From Mesorhizobium_B sp963522145 (GTDB taxonomy: Bacteria > Pseudomonadota > Alphaproteobacteria > Rhizobiales > Rhizobiaceae), in NCBI GenBank assembly GCA_963522145.1, contig CAUQXI010000001.1:315082-379081 (forward strand): a stretch of DNA of 64,000 nt, in the 5' to 3' direction. The notes beneath the pieces are model-generated. The model worked only from the letters and a program-made list of their open reading frames with translations, did not search any database and was not told where the DNA came from. Positions 25,228 to 34,104 of this stretch are shown piece by piece (the stretch's first letter is position 1; each line of letters opens with the position of its first letter). The position numbers and the translations under genes are program-made.

Positions 25228-26181
25228 TCAGCGCAGGCGGTTGGCCTTTTCCAGGGCGGATTTCTGCTCGTCTTCCGTGAGGCCGGCGAGCAGGTCTTCC
25301 AGCACCGCGTCCTTTAGGCCGGCGCGTCGCGCGACGAAATACCAGGCGGCGGCGGCGATGTTGTCGGGGTCCGTGCCGATCCCGCTCATGTAAAGCTTGG
25401 CGAGCCGGCTCTGCGCGGCGACGTTGCCCTGCGAGGCTGCGCGGCGCAGCCAGTGGAAGCCGGCCTTCACGTCTTTCGGCCCGCCGCGCCCCTCCACCAG
25501 CCATGTGCCGAGGTCGAGCTCCGCCGTGTCATAGGCGCCTTGCGCCGCGAGATTCAGCCAGCGGCGTGCCTCTGCTTCATCCTGCTTCTGCCCGCCGGAA
25601 CCGTTTTCGGCGAGCTGCGCCATGGCATATTGCGCGTCGGGCAGCCCTGCCTCGGCGGCGCGCTTGTAATAGATGGCGGCGCGGGTAAGGCCCTTGTCGC
25701 CGGGCTCGCGCTGAACCACCATCTGGGCGAAATTGAACTGTGCGAGCCGGTTGCCAGCCTCGGCTGCGGCCTCCATCAGGGCATAGGCGCCGTTTTCGTC
25801 CTTTTTGACGAAGCGGCCGTCGAGCAGGATCAGCGCATATTGGAACTGCGCTTCGGGCACGCCGTGCTCGGCGGCCTTTTCATACCATTTGGCGGCCTGC
25901 GCCTCGTCGCGCTTCATGCCAAGCCCGCGCGACAGGAGCTCGGCCATCAGCGTCTGCGCAGCCGGATCGCCATTGTTGGCGCGGGGAAGGGCGAGGTTGA
26001 AGGCGGTCACGTAAAGGCCGCGCTGAAAGGCGCCATAGGCCTGATCGAGCGGCCGCCCCCCGAAGCGGCCGGGGTCGACGCTTCCCGCGAGCATCCCTCC
26101 GGGGCGTCCGCCATCGGTTGCGCGAGCGGGCAGCGCGGCAAGCAGGCAGAGGCTCGCAAGAAGAACGGCGCGCAGCCTCAT
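25228..26181 (-). CDS. Exported Sel1-repeat protein
   Basis: A signal peptide (about 1-21, ending ALPARA) is followed by Sel1-like repeats of about 36 residues, for example DPAAQTLMAELLSRGLGMKRDEAQAAKWYEKAAEHGVPEAQFQYA. At least six can be seen over residues 60-295. Sel1 repeats are helical protein-contact scaffolds, here in the periplasm. The first four bases overlap the end of the ThiE-like gene (ATGA-type overlap), so they are coupled. Confidence 0.88.
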   Translation of the reverse strand: MRLRAVLLASLCLLAALPARATDGGRPGGMLAGSVDPGRFGGRPLDQAYGAFQRGLYVTAFNLALPRANNGDPAAQTLMAELLSRGLGMKRDEAQAAKWYEKAAEHGVPEAQFQYALILLDGRFVKKDENGAYALMEAAAEAGNRLAQFNFAQMVVQREPGDKGLTRAAIYYKRAAEAGLPDAQYAMAQLAENGSGGQKQDEAEARRWLNLAAQGAYDTAELDLGTWLVEGRGGPKDVKAGFHWLRRAASQGNVAAQSRLAKLYMSGIGTDPDNIAAAAWYFVARRAGLKDAVLEDLLAGLTEDEQKSALEKANRLR

Positions 26182-26897
26182 GCGTCTTCTTCCTCCCGGC
26201 CGTCTTCAGGCAGATCATCCTCCGGTGACTCGTATTCCTTGAGAGCGTCGCCGAAATGCGGCCCCTCGTCGAGCAGACGGTTGGCTTCCGCTACCTGTGC
26301 CGTCGGATCAAGGCCGTCGCCGAAAACGGCCGCGCTCAACGCCACGAAGTCTGCGCCGGTCGTCGCGACAGTCGCGACAGTGGCAATGTCGGAGCCGGCG
26401 GCCACGATGCAGGGCAGGGCGATCATCTCCGCCCACCAGCGGCCAAGCGACAGGTTGCGCGGATGCGGCTCGGGCTTGTCGTCATAGCCGAAGCGGCCGA
26501 AGAAAATGTAGTCGGGACGCTCTTCGCCGAGATCGAGCGCGTCGTCGCGCGTCTTGGCGCCACCCGTGCCGACCGCCATGCGGGAGCCGACGCGACCGAT
26601 GGCCTCGGCCAGCTCGGTCTTGCGGACCTCAAGATGAACCCCGTCGGCCCCCAGTCGATCGGCGACCCGCGTCGAGCCGGCGATCACGGCGGCCGCTCCC
26701 GTTTCCTGGACGATCGTTACCAACGGCGCGGCCGCGGCCTGAAATGCGTCCTCGTCCAGACTGCCTTGCGGCAGGATCACGCTCGCCACGTCACCGCCTT
26801 TCAGCGCGGCCGCGAGCCGGGGCGCGAAATCGTTTGCGGCGAAATCAAGCGGCGCGATCAGCACGATGCGGCAGCGGTCGGAAGGTGTGGAAGGCAT
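26178..26897 (-). CDS. ThiE/TenI-like TIM-barrel protein
   Basis: From ATG at 26895-26897 the protein is 239 residues. GADGVHLEVRKTELAEAIGR, GTGGAKTRDDALDLGEERPDYIFFGRFG and a C-terminal GADFVALSAAVFG follow the thiamine-phosphate synthase order. The usual ThiE phosphate and pyrimidine motifs are degenerate: GVHL is not followed by GQxD, and the GxSxH loop is absent. It also has about 30 acidic extra residues at the C-terminus. Annotation as thiE is likely in databases; true activity is doubtful. Confidence 0.7.
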   Translation of the reverse strand: MPSTPSDRCRIVLIAPLDFAANDFAPRLAAALKGGDVASVILPQGSLDEDAFQAAAAPLVTIVQETGAAAVIAGSTRVADRLGADGVHLEVRKTELAEAIGRVGSRMAVGTGGAKTRDDALDLGEERPDYIFFGRFGYDDKPEPHPRNLSLGRWWAEMIALPCIVAAGSDIATVATVATTGADFVALSAAVFGDGLDPTAQVAEANRLLDEGPHFGDALKEYESPEDDLPEDGREEEDA

Positions 26898-27067
26898 GAA
26901 AACAAACCGGAGGATGTGAGAAAAGGCTTCTGATGGTGGATCATGTTGTCTTTTGGGCGAACCTCCACCCGGGGCAAGCGTCTGCACGGCCTATCCCGGC
27001 TCTTCTTTCCAGGCTTGGTTTACCCGCGCCGGTTTCGCTTTGTTCCGGCAGCCTATAGAAGAAAACC

Positions 27068-27853
27068 ATGTTCAACCTTGCCTGGCCGCCGTTGCTGTCC
27101 GATCCGGCCTTCTACGCCGTGGCGCTTCCCGCCGTGATGCTGGTGGGGCTGTCCAAGGGCGGCTTCGGCGGGGGCGTGGGCTTCGTGGGCGTGCCGCTGA
27201 TGGCGCTCGTCATGCCGCCCGTGCAGGCGGCGGCGATCCTTTTGCCTATACTGATCCTGATGGACGTGGTTTCGCTCTGGACATGGCGCGGCGTGTTCGA
27301 CCGGCAAACGCTTGCCTTTATGCTGCCGGGCGCCTTTCTGGGGATCGCTCTCGGCTGGTGGACGGCGACGATCGTCACGGCGGACGCGATCCGGCTGATC
27401 GTGGGAACGGTCGCGATCCTGTTTGTCGGACGCTGGCTCTGGCAGCGGCTCCGCCATGGACGGGAGCCCACCGCCCCTCCGAACCGCGCTCGCGGCACCT
27501 TCTGGGGTGCGGTCGCGGGCTTCGTCAGCTTCGTGGCGCATGTGGGCGGGCCGCCCTTCCAGGTTTACGCCATGCCGCTCCGGCTCTCGCCCGCGTTGTT
27601 CACCGGCACGAGCGTGGTGTTCTTCGCCGTCACCAATGCGGTGAAGCTCGTTCCTTATTTCCTGCTCGGCCAGTTCGATGCCGCAAACCTCGCGGCTTCC
27701 GCCGTGCTGATGCCGATCGCGCCGGTCTTCACGCTTCTGGGCGCCTGGCTCGTGCGGCGCATGAGGCCGGAACTGTTCTACCCCTTCACCTACGGCACGG
27801 TGGGACTGGTGGCGGTGAAGCTCGTCTGGGACGGTGCGGCTTCGCTTTGGTGA
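27068..27853 (+). CDS. TSUP-family (TauE/SafE) permease
   Basis: This 261-residue, very hydrophobic protein has about eight helices. It starts FYAVALPAVMLVGLSKGGFGGGVGFVGVPLMAL, the GLSKGGFGGG repeat of TSUP transporters, and carries a second copy, GFVSFVAHVGGPPFQVYAMPL, in the second half. Members export or import sulfite, sulfoacetate or related anions. The substrate is unknown. Its stop abuts acvB, which is convergent, with no intergenic base. Confidence 0.88.
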   Translation: MFNLAWPPLLSDPAFYAVALPAVMLVGLSKGGFGGGVGFVGVPLMALVMPPVQAAAILLPILILMDVVSLWTWRGVFDRQTLAFMLPGAFLGIALGWWTATIVTADAIRLIVGTVAILFVGRWLWQRLRHGREPTAPPNRARGTFWGAVAGFVSFVAHVGGPPFQVYAMPLRLSPALFTGTSVVFFAVTNAVKLVPYFLLGQFDAANLAASAVLMPIAPVFTLLGAWLVRRMRPELFYPFTYGTVGLVAVKLVWDGAASLW

Positions 27854-29233
27854 TCAGGACGCGGACGCGATCCGCTTTCTGAGGCCCTCAAGGAGCCTTG
27901 CCGCGAGGCCCTCGTAATCCTCGTCGAAATGGTGCCCGCCGGAAAGCTTCAGTTGCTCCATGCCTTTAAGCGTCGGGTCCTTGCAGACCGAAAGGTTCTC
28001 CTCCTCGCCGTAAGCGCAGAGCACCCGGTCCAGCGGCATCCTGGCAACCGCCGGTGCGACCAGATTGTCGCCGCCGACGCCAAGCCAGCCGCCCACCGTT
28101 ACCTGAAAGGTGGTGGTGTCTTCCGTGCCGAGCAGCGCCACCATCCGGATGCGATCCTGAAGGTCTTTCGCCAGATAGGGCCACGCAAACGGGAATGTGT
28201 CGGCGCCGAAAGAGTAGCCGAAGACGGCCAGTGGCAGCTTGCCTGTAGGATCGGCCTTTCGGAGGATTTCACCTGCATCCGCAGCGATCTCCTTCGGGCT
28301 CCGTTCATTCCAGAAGTAGCGAAGCGAATCGACGCCCACCACATGCACGCCCTGTCGGGCAAGCGCATCTCCGATCGTCTTGTCGAGATCGCGCCAGCCG
28401 CCGTCGCCGGAATAAAACAGCACCACGGCGGAAGCCGCCCCATTCGCGGCAACGTCCACCACCGGCAGGTCGCTCGTGGCGGCATCGGCCTTGGCGAACA
28501 GCGCCACCTGGTCGAGCGCATCATCCCGGCGCTTTCCTTCATCGGCTTCCGCGATGTTCTCTGCGAAGAACTGCCCTGCCGCAGGCGCCTTGGCTCCGAT
28601 GCCGCTGAGCGCGTTCGGCGTCAGCAGAGCGGCGGGCGCAGGCAAGGGAGCGTCAAGCGCATAGGCGAAACCATCCTCGCCGCTCGCCGTGGATGCCGCA
28701 CCGGGGCATGTCGGCAGGCGCGTGTCGAGCGCAGGCGCGGGGTCGAGCGCGACCGCTCCCCCGAGGGTGGCGTCCGGCGCGTCGGCCAGCGCCGCATAGG
28801 CCAGCGTGCCGCCTTCGCCGATACCCGCAACCACGGGATGGAAGTAGGCTTCTCCTCCGATGGTGCGCAGCGCTTCCTTGGTGAGGTTCTCGAGGTCGGA
28901 GCCGAGATAAAGGCACTCGCCATCCGCCGCATCGAGCTTCTCGCGCCAGTCTTCCAGGTCGACGGGCAGCACCGCGAGGCCGCGCTTGCGCAGATCCTCG
29001 GCGAAGCTTTCCTCGCGCGACGACCAGCCGCCTCGTCCCGACACGACGATGGCAAGCCCCTCCGGCTCGCCGCGCCTCGGCAGAAGGACGGGGATGTCGG
29101 TCAGTCGCTCGGCGCTTACCCGCGAGGGCGGGGCCGACGCCGCGATAGTTTCGGCGGCCCACCAGCCGGAGCCGGCAATGGCCAGACCGAGAAGAACGGT
29201 CACGCCGGAAAGAAGCGCGCTTCGCGGAGTCAT
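27854..29233 (-). CDS. acvB: AcvB/VirJ-family periplasmic hydrolase
   Basis: This 459-residue protein has an N-terminal hydrophobic export segment (about 8-28) and two alpha/beta-hydrolase-like halves: LAIVVSGRGGWSSRE and, later, VVLFYSGDGGWRDLDKTIG with LPLAVFGYSFGADTFPFAWPYL (GYSFGA nucleophile elbow). The tandem SGxGGW blocks are the AcvB/AtvA hallmark. AcvB cleaves lysyl-phosphatidylglycerol in Agrobacterium. It follows mprF by 16 bases, the classical lpiA-acvB operon for membrane-lipid aminoacylation and acid tolerance. Confidence 0.9.
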   Translation of the reverse strand: MTPRSALLSGVTVLLGLAIAGSGWWAAETIAASAPPSRVSAERLTDIPVLLPRRGEPEGLAIVVSGRGGWSSREESFAEDLRKRGLAVLPVDLEDWREKLDAADGECLYLGSDLENLTKEALRTIGGEAYFHPVVAGIGEGGTLAYAALADAPDATLGGAVALDPAPALDTRLPTCPGAASTASGEDGFAYALDAPLPAPAALLTPNALSGIGAKAPAAGQFFAENIAEADEGKRRDDALDQVALFAKADAATSDLPVVDVAANGAASAVVLFYSGDGGWRDLDKTIGDALARQGVHVVGVDSLRYFWNERSPKEIAADAGEILRKADPTGKLPLAVFGYSFGADTFPFAWPYLAKDLQDRIRMVALLGTEDTTTFQVTVGGWLGVGGDNLVAPAVARMPLDRVLCAYGEEENLSVCKDPTLKGMEQLKLSGGHHFDEDYEGLAARLLEGLRKRIASAS

Positions 29234-29249
29234 GATCGGGCCATCCCTC

Positions 29250-31892
29250 TCACTTGCGGATGAATTGCAGCGGGCTGCCGCTGATCAGGCGTGTCACGTC
29301 GAGAAGCGCCCGTGCCGTGTCCAGCCCCGGCGGACAAACGAGGTAATGCGGCGTCCAGACGGGGTCGAACTTGTCCTTGAAGCTTTTCAGCCCGTCGAAG
29401 CGGTAAAGGTTCTGGCCGCGCCGATAAAGGAACGAGCCGAAGCGGTTCCAGCGCGAGGCGAGCCGGCTTTCGACCAGTCCCGCCAAGGGGGCCGCACCCA
29501 GGTTGAACCAGCGATAGCCTTCATCCCGGCCCGCCAGCATCAGCTTGGCGAACAGCGCCTCCATGATCGTGCGCGGCGCGTCGGGCGTGTGCCGCATCAG
29601 ATCAACGGAAATCTCATCCTTGCTTGCGCCGCGCCACAGATTGGCGAAGGCGATGATTCTTCCTTCCTTTCGCATCACCGCCGTGTCGAAGAAGCGCAGA
29701 TAGGGCTCGTCGAAGAAGCCGAGCGAGAAGCCTTTCTCCTGCCCCTGCTTCAATTCCAACCACGCGTCGGAAACCGCGCGAATCTCGGGCAGGATCGCCT
29801 CGATCGCGGCGGCCGGAACGATGCTGAAGACAATGCCGTCCTTGTCGGCCTTGCGCGCGGCATAGCGCAGCGACTGGCGACGCGAGCCTTCGAGGCTGAA
29901 GCCCGTGAGATCGACACGCGCCACCTCGCCGAGCTTGAGGGCGACCAGTCCCATGTCGAGAAAAAGCGGCAGGCTTTGCGGGCCGACCTCGTAGAAGACG
30001 GTGCGTGCGGCCGCGCGGTCGGCTAGGTCGCGGAAGGCCCAGCCGAGATCACGCGCCACATCCGGGGGACCGACCGGCTCGCCCATCGCCACCAGGCTGC
30101 CGCCCGAGCGCGCATACATGACGAAGCCGCGATGGTCAGGCGAAAGAAGGAACTGCTTGTCGCCCAGAAGCGCCAGCGCGGCCGAGGTATCCGGCGATGC
30201 TGCCACAATGGCCGGCACCGCGTCGGGTAGAACCGCGACAGCTGCTCGTCCCGGGCCGGCGCGGTTGAGCAGCATGTGGAGAACGAGGCCAGCGGTGAGG
30301 ATCAGGGCCACGGTCGCGAAGCGCAGAAAGCGCGGCGCATCCGCGTCGAAGGCGAACTGCCACCAGAGCTCGCCCGAATAATTGACGTGGCGATAGGTCG
30401 CGAAGCCGAGCCAGACGGAAAGCAGCACGATGGAGGCGAGGCTCGCGAGCCAGCCGACCGACAGGGTCCAGAAACCGCCGGAATGGGCGCGCGGCTGGCG
30501 GTAGAAGGAAGATCGGAAGGCAAGCAGAACGCCGGACGACAGAAGCAGGATCGCCGCCTCTTCCCAGTCGAGGCCTTTCACGAGAGAGAACACGGCGCCC
30601 AGAACGAACAAAGCGAGAGCCGCCCACCAGGCAGTCTGGAGCCGTCGCGCGAGTCCCCGTGCCACCACCAGCATCGCCACGGCCACGAAGCTCGCGCCCA
30701 GATGCGACAGTTCCACGAAAGGGAGCGGGAGAAGGTCGGAAAGGATCGAAAGCCGTTCGCCGTCGCCCGGCGTGACGCCCGACACCATCAGCACGGCGCC
30801 GCCGAGGAAAGTCAGCCCCGCGGAAAGGGGCGGCACCAAAGGCTCGAACAACAGCGCCGCCTGCTTGAGGCGCTGCGGCACCCCGCTTCTGCGCGCCGTG
30901 ACCTCGAAGACTAGCACGCCGATCACGGCGAGAAGAAACGGAAGAACGGTGTAGGCGAGACGATAAAGCAGAAGAGCCGCAAGGGCGTCGGGATCTCCGC
31001 CGATGCCGAGGGCCGCGATCATCGTGGCCTCGAACGCGCCCAGGCCTCCGGGCGCATGGCTGGCGATCCCCACGATGGTGGCGATCACATAGATCAGCAT
31101 AAAAAGCGCGGGGCTGGTCTGGACGGCGTCGGGCAAGAGCACCCAGAGCACGCCGGCCGCCGCGCCCACATCCACGATGCCTGCCGCGAGCTGGAGGAGC
31201 GCGCCGCGCGAGGAGGGAAGGCGGATCGTTAAACGGCCGAGGCCTGCCTCGCGCTCTCCGCCCGAAAGCCACAGCACGAAGCCCGCCACGGCGAGGATCA
31301 AGAGGATGCCGAGCGCCACGTCGATCCTGGGGTCGAGCCGGTCGAACACGGGCGCGCCGGCCGGGTCGAGGATGAGGCCGAGCGCGATCATCACCGCGAA
31401 GGCGAACCAGATCGCGAGCCATGACGTGCCGACAATCCTGCCGATATCGGGCAGCGCGACGCCCTCGCCGGCATAGATCCGGTAACGCAGCGCGCCGCCG
31501 GTCAGGATCGCGAAGCCCAGCGCGTTGGAGATCGCATAGCCGGTTGCGCCCACGAAGGCGGAAAGCAGGCGCGGAATGCGACCGGGAATCACGGTTTCCA
31601 CCGCCACCACGTCATAGACCGCGACCGCCGCGAAGCTCAGAACGGTGAGCAGAACCGCAGCTAGGAGATCGCTCGTCGGAATGCGCGCCGCAGCATCTCG
31701 GACCTGCGCGAAGGAGATATCGTGAAGGAAGCGGTCGAGCACCCAGATGGCGATCGCTGCGACAACGAGCCCACCGATCGGCAAAGCGACGTGCTGGATG
31801 CGGCTCCAGGCGGGAAACAGCGCCGGCGGCTCGGGCGGCGGCGCGGCTTCCCTTGACGCGGAATCGGTCGATGCGCTCACGCCCGCCACCAT
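29250..31892 (-). CDS. mprF: Lysylphosphatidylglycerol synthetase/flippase (LpiA)
   Basis: The start ATG at 31890-31892, 8 bases after GAGGAAAG, gives 880 residues. The N-terminal two-thirds holds about 14 membrane helices including the flippase domain (SNALGFAILTGGALRYRIYAGEGV; APGGLGAFEATMIAALG). The C-terminal cytoplasmic DUF2156 GNAT domain (LLSPDHRGFVMYARSGGSLVAMGEPVG; GSRRQSLRYAARKADKDG) moves lysine from tRNA to phosphatidylglycerol. It raises resistance to cationic peptides and acid. First gene of the mprF-acvB operon and divergent from the acyl-CoA synthetase. Confidence 0.93.
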   Translation of the reverse strand: MVAGVSASTDSASREAAPPPEPPALFPAWSRIQHVALPIGGLVVAAIAIWVLDRFLHDISFAQVRDAAARIPTSDLLAAVLLTVLSFAAVAVYDVVAVETVIPGRIPRLLSAFVGATGYAISNALGFAILTGGALRYRIYAGEGVALPDIGRIVGTSWLAIWFAFAVMIALGLILDPAGAPVFDRLDPRIDVALGILLILAVAGFVLWLSGGEREAGLGRLTIRLPSSRGALLQLAAGIVDVGAAAGVLWVLLPDAVQTSPALFMLIYVIATIVGIASHAPGGLGAFEATMIAALGIGGDPDALAALLLYRLAYTVLPFLLAVIGVLVFEVTARRSGVPQRLKQAALLFEPLVPPLSAGLTFLGGAVLMVSGVTPGDGERLSILSDLLPLPFVELSHLGASFVAVAMLVVARGLARRLQTAWWAALALFVLGAVFSLVKGLDWEEAAILLLSSGVLLAFRSSFYRQPRAHSGGFWTLSVGWLASLASIVLLSVWLGFATYRHVNYSGELWWQFAFDADAPRFLRFATVALILTAGLVLHMLLNRAGPGRAAVAVLPDAVPAIVAASPDTSAALALLGDKQFLLSPDHRGFVMYARSGGSLVAMGEPVGPPDVARDLGWAFRDLADRAAARTVFYEVGPQSLPLFLDMGLVALKLGEVARVDLTGFSLEGSRRQSLRYAARKADKDGIVFSIVPAAAIEAILPEIRAVSDAWLELKQGQEKGFSLGFFDEPYLRFFDTAVMRKEGRIIAFANLWRGASKDEISVDLMRHTPDAPRTIMEALFAKLMLAGRDEGYRWFNLGAAPLAGLVESRLASRWNRFGSFLYRRGQNLYRFDGLKSFKDKFDPVWTPHYLVCPPGLDTARALLDVTRLISGSPLQFIRK

Positions 31893-32078
31893 GCCCGGCA
31901 CTTTCCTCAGCCTTGCCGGTCGGCACGTTTGCGGAACGGGATGGCGGCGGGCGCTCCACTCCCGCTCCGTGGCGAATTCGTGGCGCGTCCCATGCGTCAC
32001 AGATGCGGCGCGCGCCGAGGTTCCTTCGGCGCACCGGTCTTGCTAGACCAAAGGGATCGCGCGCCGGGGAGGACGCTT

Positions 32079-33788
32079 GTGACAGGTCATTCGCATGAAC
32101 TCGGGGCGCATCAAATCGGACCCTACGAGAACGGGCTGGACAAGAACCCGGCCAATCACCAGCCCCTGACGCCGATCGGCCTCCTGGAACGGGCCGCCAT
32201 GACCTATCCGGATCATCCCGCGGTGATCCATGGCCAGGCGCGGCTTTCCTATCACGCGTTCTGGGCGCGGGCGAAGCGGCTTGCTTCGGCACTCGTGAAA
32301 CGCGGTGTCGGCAAAGGCACAACGGTGACGGTGATGCTGTCCAACACGCCAGCCATGCTGGAAGCTCATTTCGCGGTGCCGATGGCGCGAGGAGTGCTGC
32401 ATTCGCTCAACACGCGGCTCGATGCGCGTGTGATCGCGTTTCAGCTCGACCATGCCGAATCGAAGATCGTGATCGTGGATCGCGAGTTCTCGGGCGTGAT
32501 GCAGGAAGCGCTTGAGCTTGCCGAAACCAAGCCTCTGGTCGTGGACTATGACGACCCGGAATATCCCGCGGATGCGCCCTATCCGAAGGGTGAGGCGATC
32601 GGCACGCTGGATTACGAGGCCCTGCTTGCGGAAGGCGACGAGGCCTTCGCCTGGATGCGGCCCGACGACGAGTGGGACGCGATCTCGCTCAACTACACGT
32701 CCGGCACGACGGGCAACCCCAAGGGCGTCGTGTATCACCATCGCGGCGCCTATCTGATGGCGCTGTCCAACACGATCCATTCGGGCATGGGCAAGCATCC
32801 GGTCTATCTCTGGACGCTGCCGATGTTTCACTGCAACGGCTGGTGTTTTCCGTGGACGCTTCCCGTGCAGGCGGGAACACAGGTGTGCCTGCGCTGGGTG
32901 CGCGCCCGAGCCATGTATGACGCCATCGCCGAGCATGGCGTGACCCATCTCTGCGGAGCGCCGGTTGTAATGGGCACGCTCATCAATGCGACGGAGGCGG
33001 AAAAGAAGAGCTTCCCGCAGACTGTGACCTTCAACACGGCCGCCGCCCCGCCGCCGGGTTCCGTGCTGGCCGGCATGGCCGAAGCGGGTTTCGCGGTGAA
33101 CCATCTCTACGGGCTGACCGAAACCTATGGTCCGGCAACCGTCAATGAATGGCACGGCGCCTGGGACGGGCTCGACAAGGCGGAGCGAACGGCGCGCAAA
33201 GCGCGCCAGGGCGTGCGCTACCTGTCGCTTGATGATCTAACCGTGATGGACCCCGAAACCATGCAAAGGGTGCCGGCCGATGGCGACACGATGGGCGAGG
33301 TGATGTTTCGCGGCAACATCGTCATGAAGGGTTATCTGAAGAACCCGGAGGCAAGCGCGGATGCGTTCGCCGGCGGATGGTTCCATTCGGGCGATCTCGG
33401 CGTGATGCACCCGGACGGCTATATCCAGCTCAAGGACCGTTCCAAGGACATCATCATCTCGGGCGGGGAGAATATCTCGTCGATCGAGGTTGAGGACGCG
33501 CTTTACAGGCATCCGGCGGTCGCCGCCTGCGGCGTGGTGGCGACGACGGACGAGAAATGGGGCGAGGTGCCGGCCGCCTTCGTGGAACTCAAGCCTGGTC
33601 TCGCGGTGTCAGAGACCGAACTGATCGAGCACTGCCGCTTGCTGCTTGCCCGCTTCAAGGTGCCCAAGAGCATCCTGTTTAGGGAAATTCCGAAAACGTC
33701 GACGGGAAAGATTCAGAAGTTCCGACTGCGCGAGATGGCGAAGCACGAGGCAGCCCCGCGAAGCGACGATGCGGGCACTAAATCTTAG
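32079..33788 (+). CDS. AMP-forming acyl-CoA synthetase
   Basis: GTG at 32079, 6 bases after GGGGAGG, is the most likely start (569 residues); the frame is open further upstream without family similarity. Motifs: LNYTSGTTGNPKGVVYHHRGAY (P-loop), LYGLTETYGPAT, GWFHSGDLGVMHPDGY, and the C-terminal lysine in KTSTGKIQKF. This branch (with 3-methylmercaptopropionyl-CoA ligase, DmdB) takes short to medium acyl groups. The substrate cannot be set from sequence alone. Confidence 0.92.
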   Translation: MTGHSHELGAHQIGPYENGLDKNPANHQPLTPIGLLERAAMTYPDHPAVIHGQARLSYHAFWARAKRLASALVKRGVGKGTTVTVMLSNTPAMLEAHFAVPMARGVLHSLNTRLDARVIAFQLDHAESKIVIVDREFSGVMQEALELAETKPLVVDYDDPEYPADAPYPKGEAIGTLDYEALLAEGDEAFAWMRPDDEWDAISLNYTSGTTGNPKGVVYHHRGAYLMALSNTIHSGMGKHPVYLWTLPMFHCNGWCFPWTLPVQAGTQVCLRWVRARAMYDAIAEHGVTHLCGAPVVMGTLINATEAEKKSFPQTVTFNTAAAPPPGSVLAGMAEAGFAVNHLYGLTETYGPATVNEWHGAWDGLDKAERTARKARQGVRYLSLDDLTVMDPETMQRVPADGDTMGEVMFRGNIVMKGYLKNPEASADAFAGGWFHSGDLGVMHPDGYIQLKDRSKDIIISGGENISSIEVEDALYRHPAVAACGVVATTDEKWGEVPAAFVELKPGLAVSETELIEHCRLLLARFKVPKSILFREIPKTSTGKIQKFRLREMAKHEAAPRSDDAGTKS

Positions 33789-33803
33789 CTCAATTCCTTG
33801 ATC

Positions 33804-33818
33804 TTAACGCTCTGTTAA
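33804..33818 (+). promoter_or_regulatory. Perfect CtrA box upstream of candidate sRNA
   Basis: TTAA at 33804-33807 and TTAA at 33815-33818 are separated by exactly seven bases, the CtrA consensus TTAA-N7-TTAA. A -10-like TACTAT is at 33833-33838, placing a start near 33843-33846. The box lies just after the acyl-CoA synthetase stop. Confidence 0.75.
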
Positions 33819-33842
33819 GCTTTACGTGCGTTTACTATGTGC

Positions 33843-33940
33843 ATCCAGTCTTCTGGATTCATTCCGAGTGGTTGGAGCCACTTTGTTTGACGCCTCCCTG
33901 TTGAACTCTTGAGAGCCGCTTTGATGCGGCTCTTTTTTTG
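33843..33940 (+). ncRNA. Candidate trans-acting small RNA
   Basis: The stretch between the acyl-CoA synthetase and rcdA (33789-34104) holds no gene but folds as a small RNA. Hairpin 1 is ATCCAG/CTGGAT (33843-33858). Hairpin 2 is AGTGG/CCACT (33867-33882). An unpaired linker then contains GCCTCCCTGTTGAACTC (an anti-Shine-Dalgarno CCTCCC), and a strong intrinsic terminator follows at 33912-33940. The layout resembles trans-acting sRNAs of Rhizobiales that present a CU-rich seed; I cannot assign an Rfam family with certainty. The promoter has a CtrA box. Confidence 0.6.
33912..33940 (+). terminator. Intrinsic terminator of the candidate sRNA
   Basis: AGAGCCGC (33912-33919) pairs with GCGGCTCT (33926-33933) around TTTGAT. 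A run of T follows to 33939. Confidence 0.9.
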
Positions 33941-33974
33941 TCTTAGGCGCAGCCATGCTGGCGGCTACGCGCGT

Positions 33975-33989
33975 TAACCGTTCATTAAG
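33975..33989 (+). promoter_or_regulatory. Perfect CtrA box upstream of rcdA
   Basis: TTAA at 33975-33978 and TTAA at 33986-33989 have a seven-base spacer. The box lies 116 bases before the rcdA start codon. No convincing -10 hexamer is visible at the expected distance. Confidence 0.7.
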
Positions 33990-34104
33990 GATGCGCTTGC
34001 CTCGTGGCCCCAGCCGCGCCATCTTCAACTTCTCCGAGGGTAGGATGGCCGCTTCGCAGCCGGTGCAGTGAATCGACCTTGTGGCGTGTCGAGGACGGGT
34101 GAGA

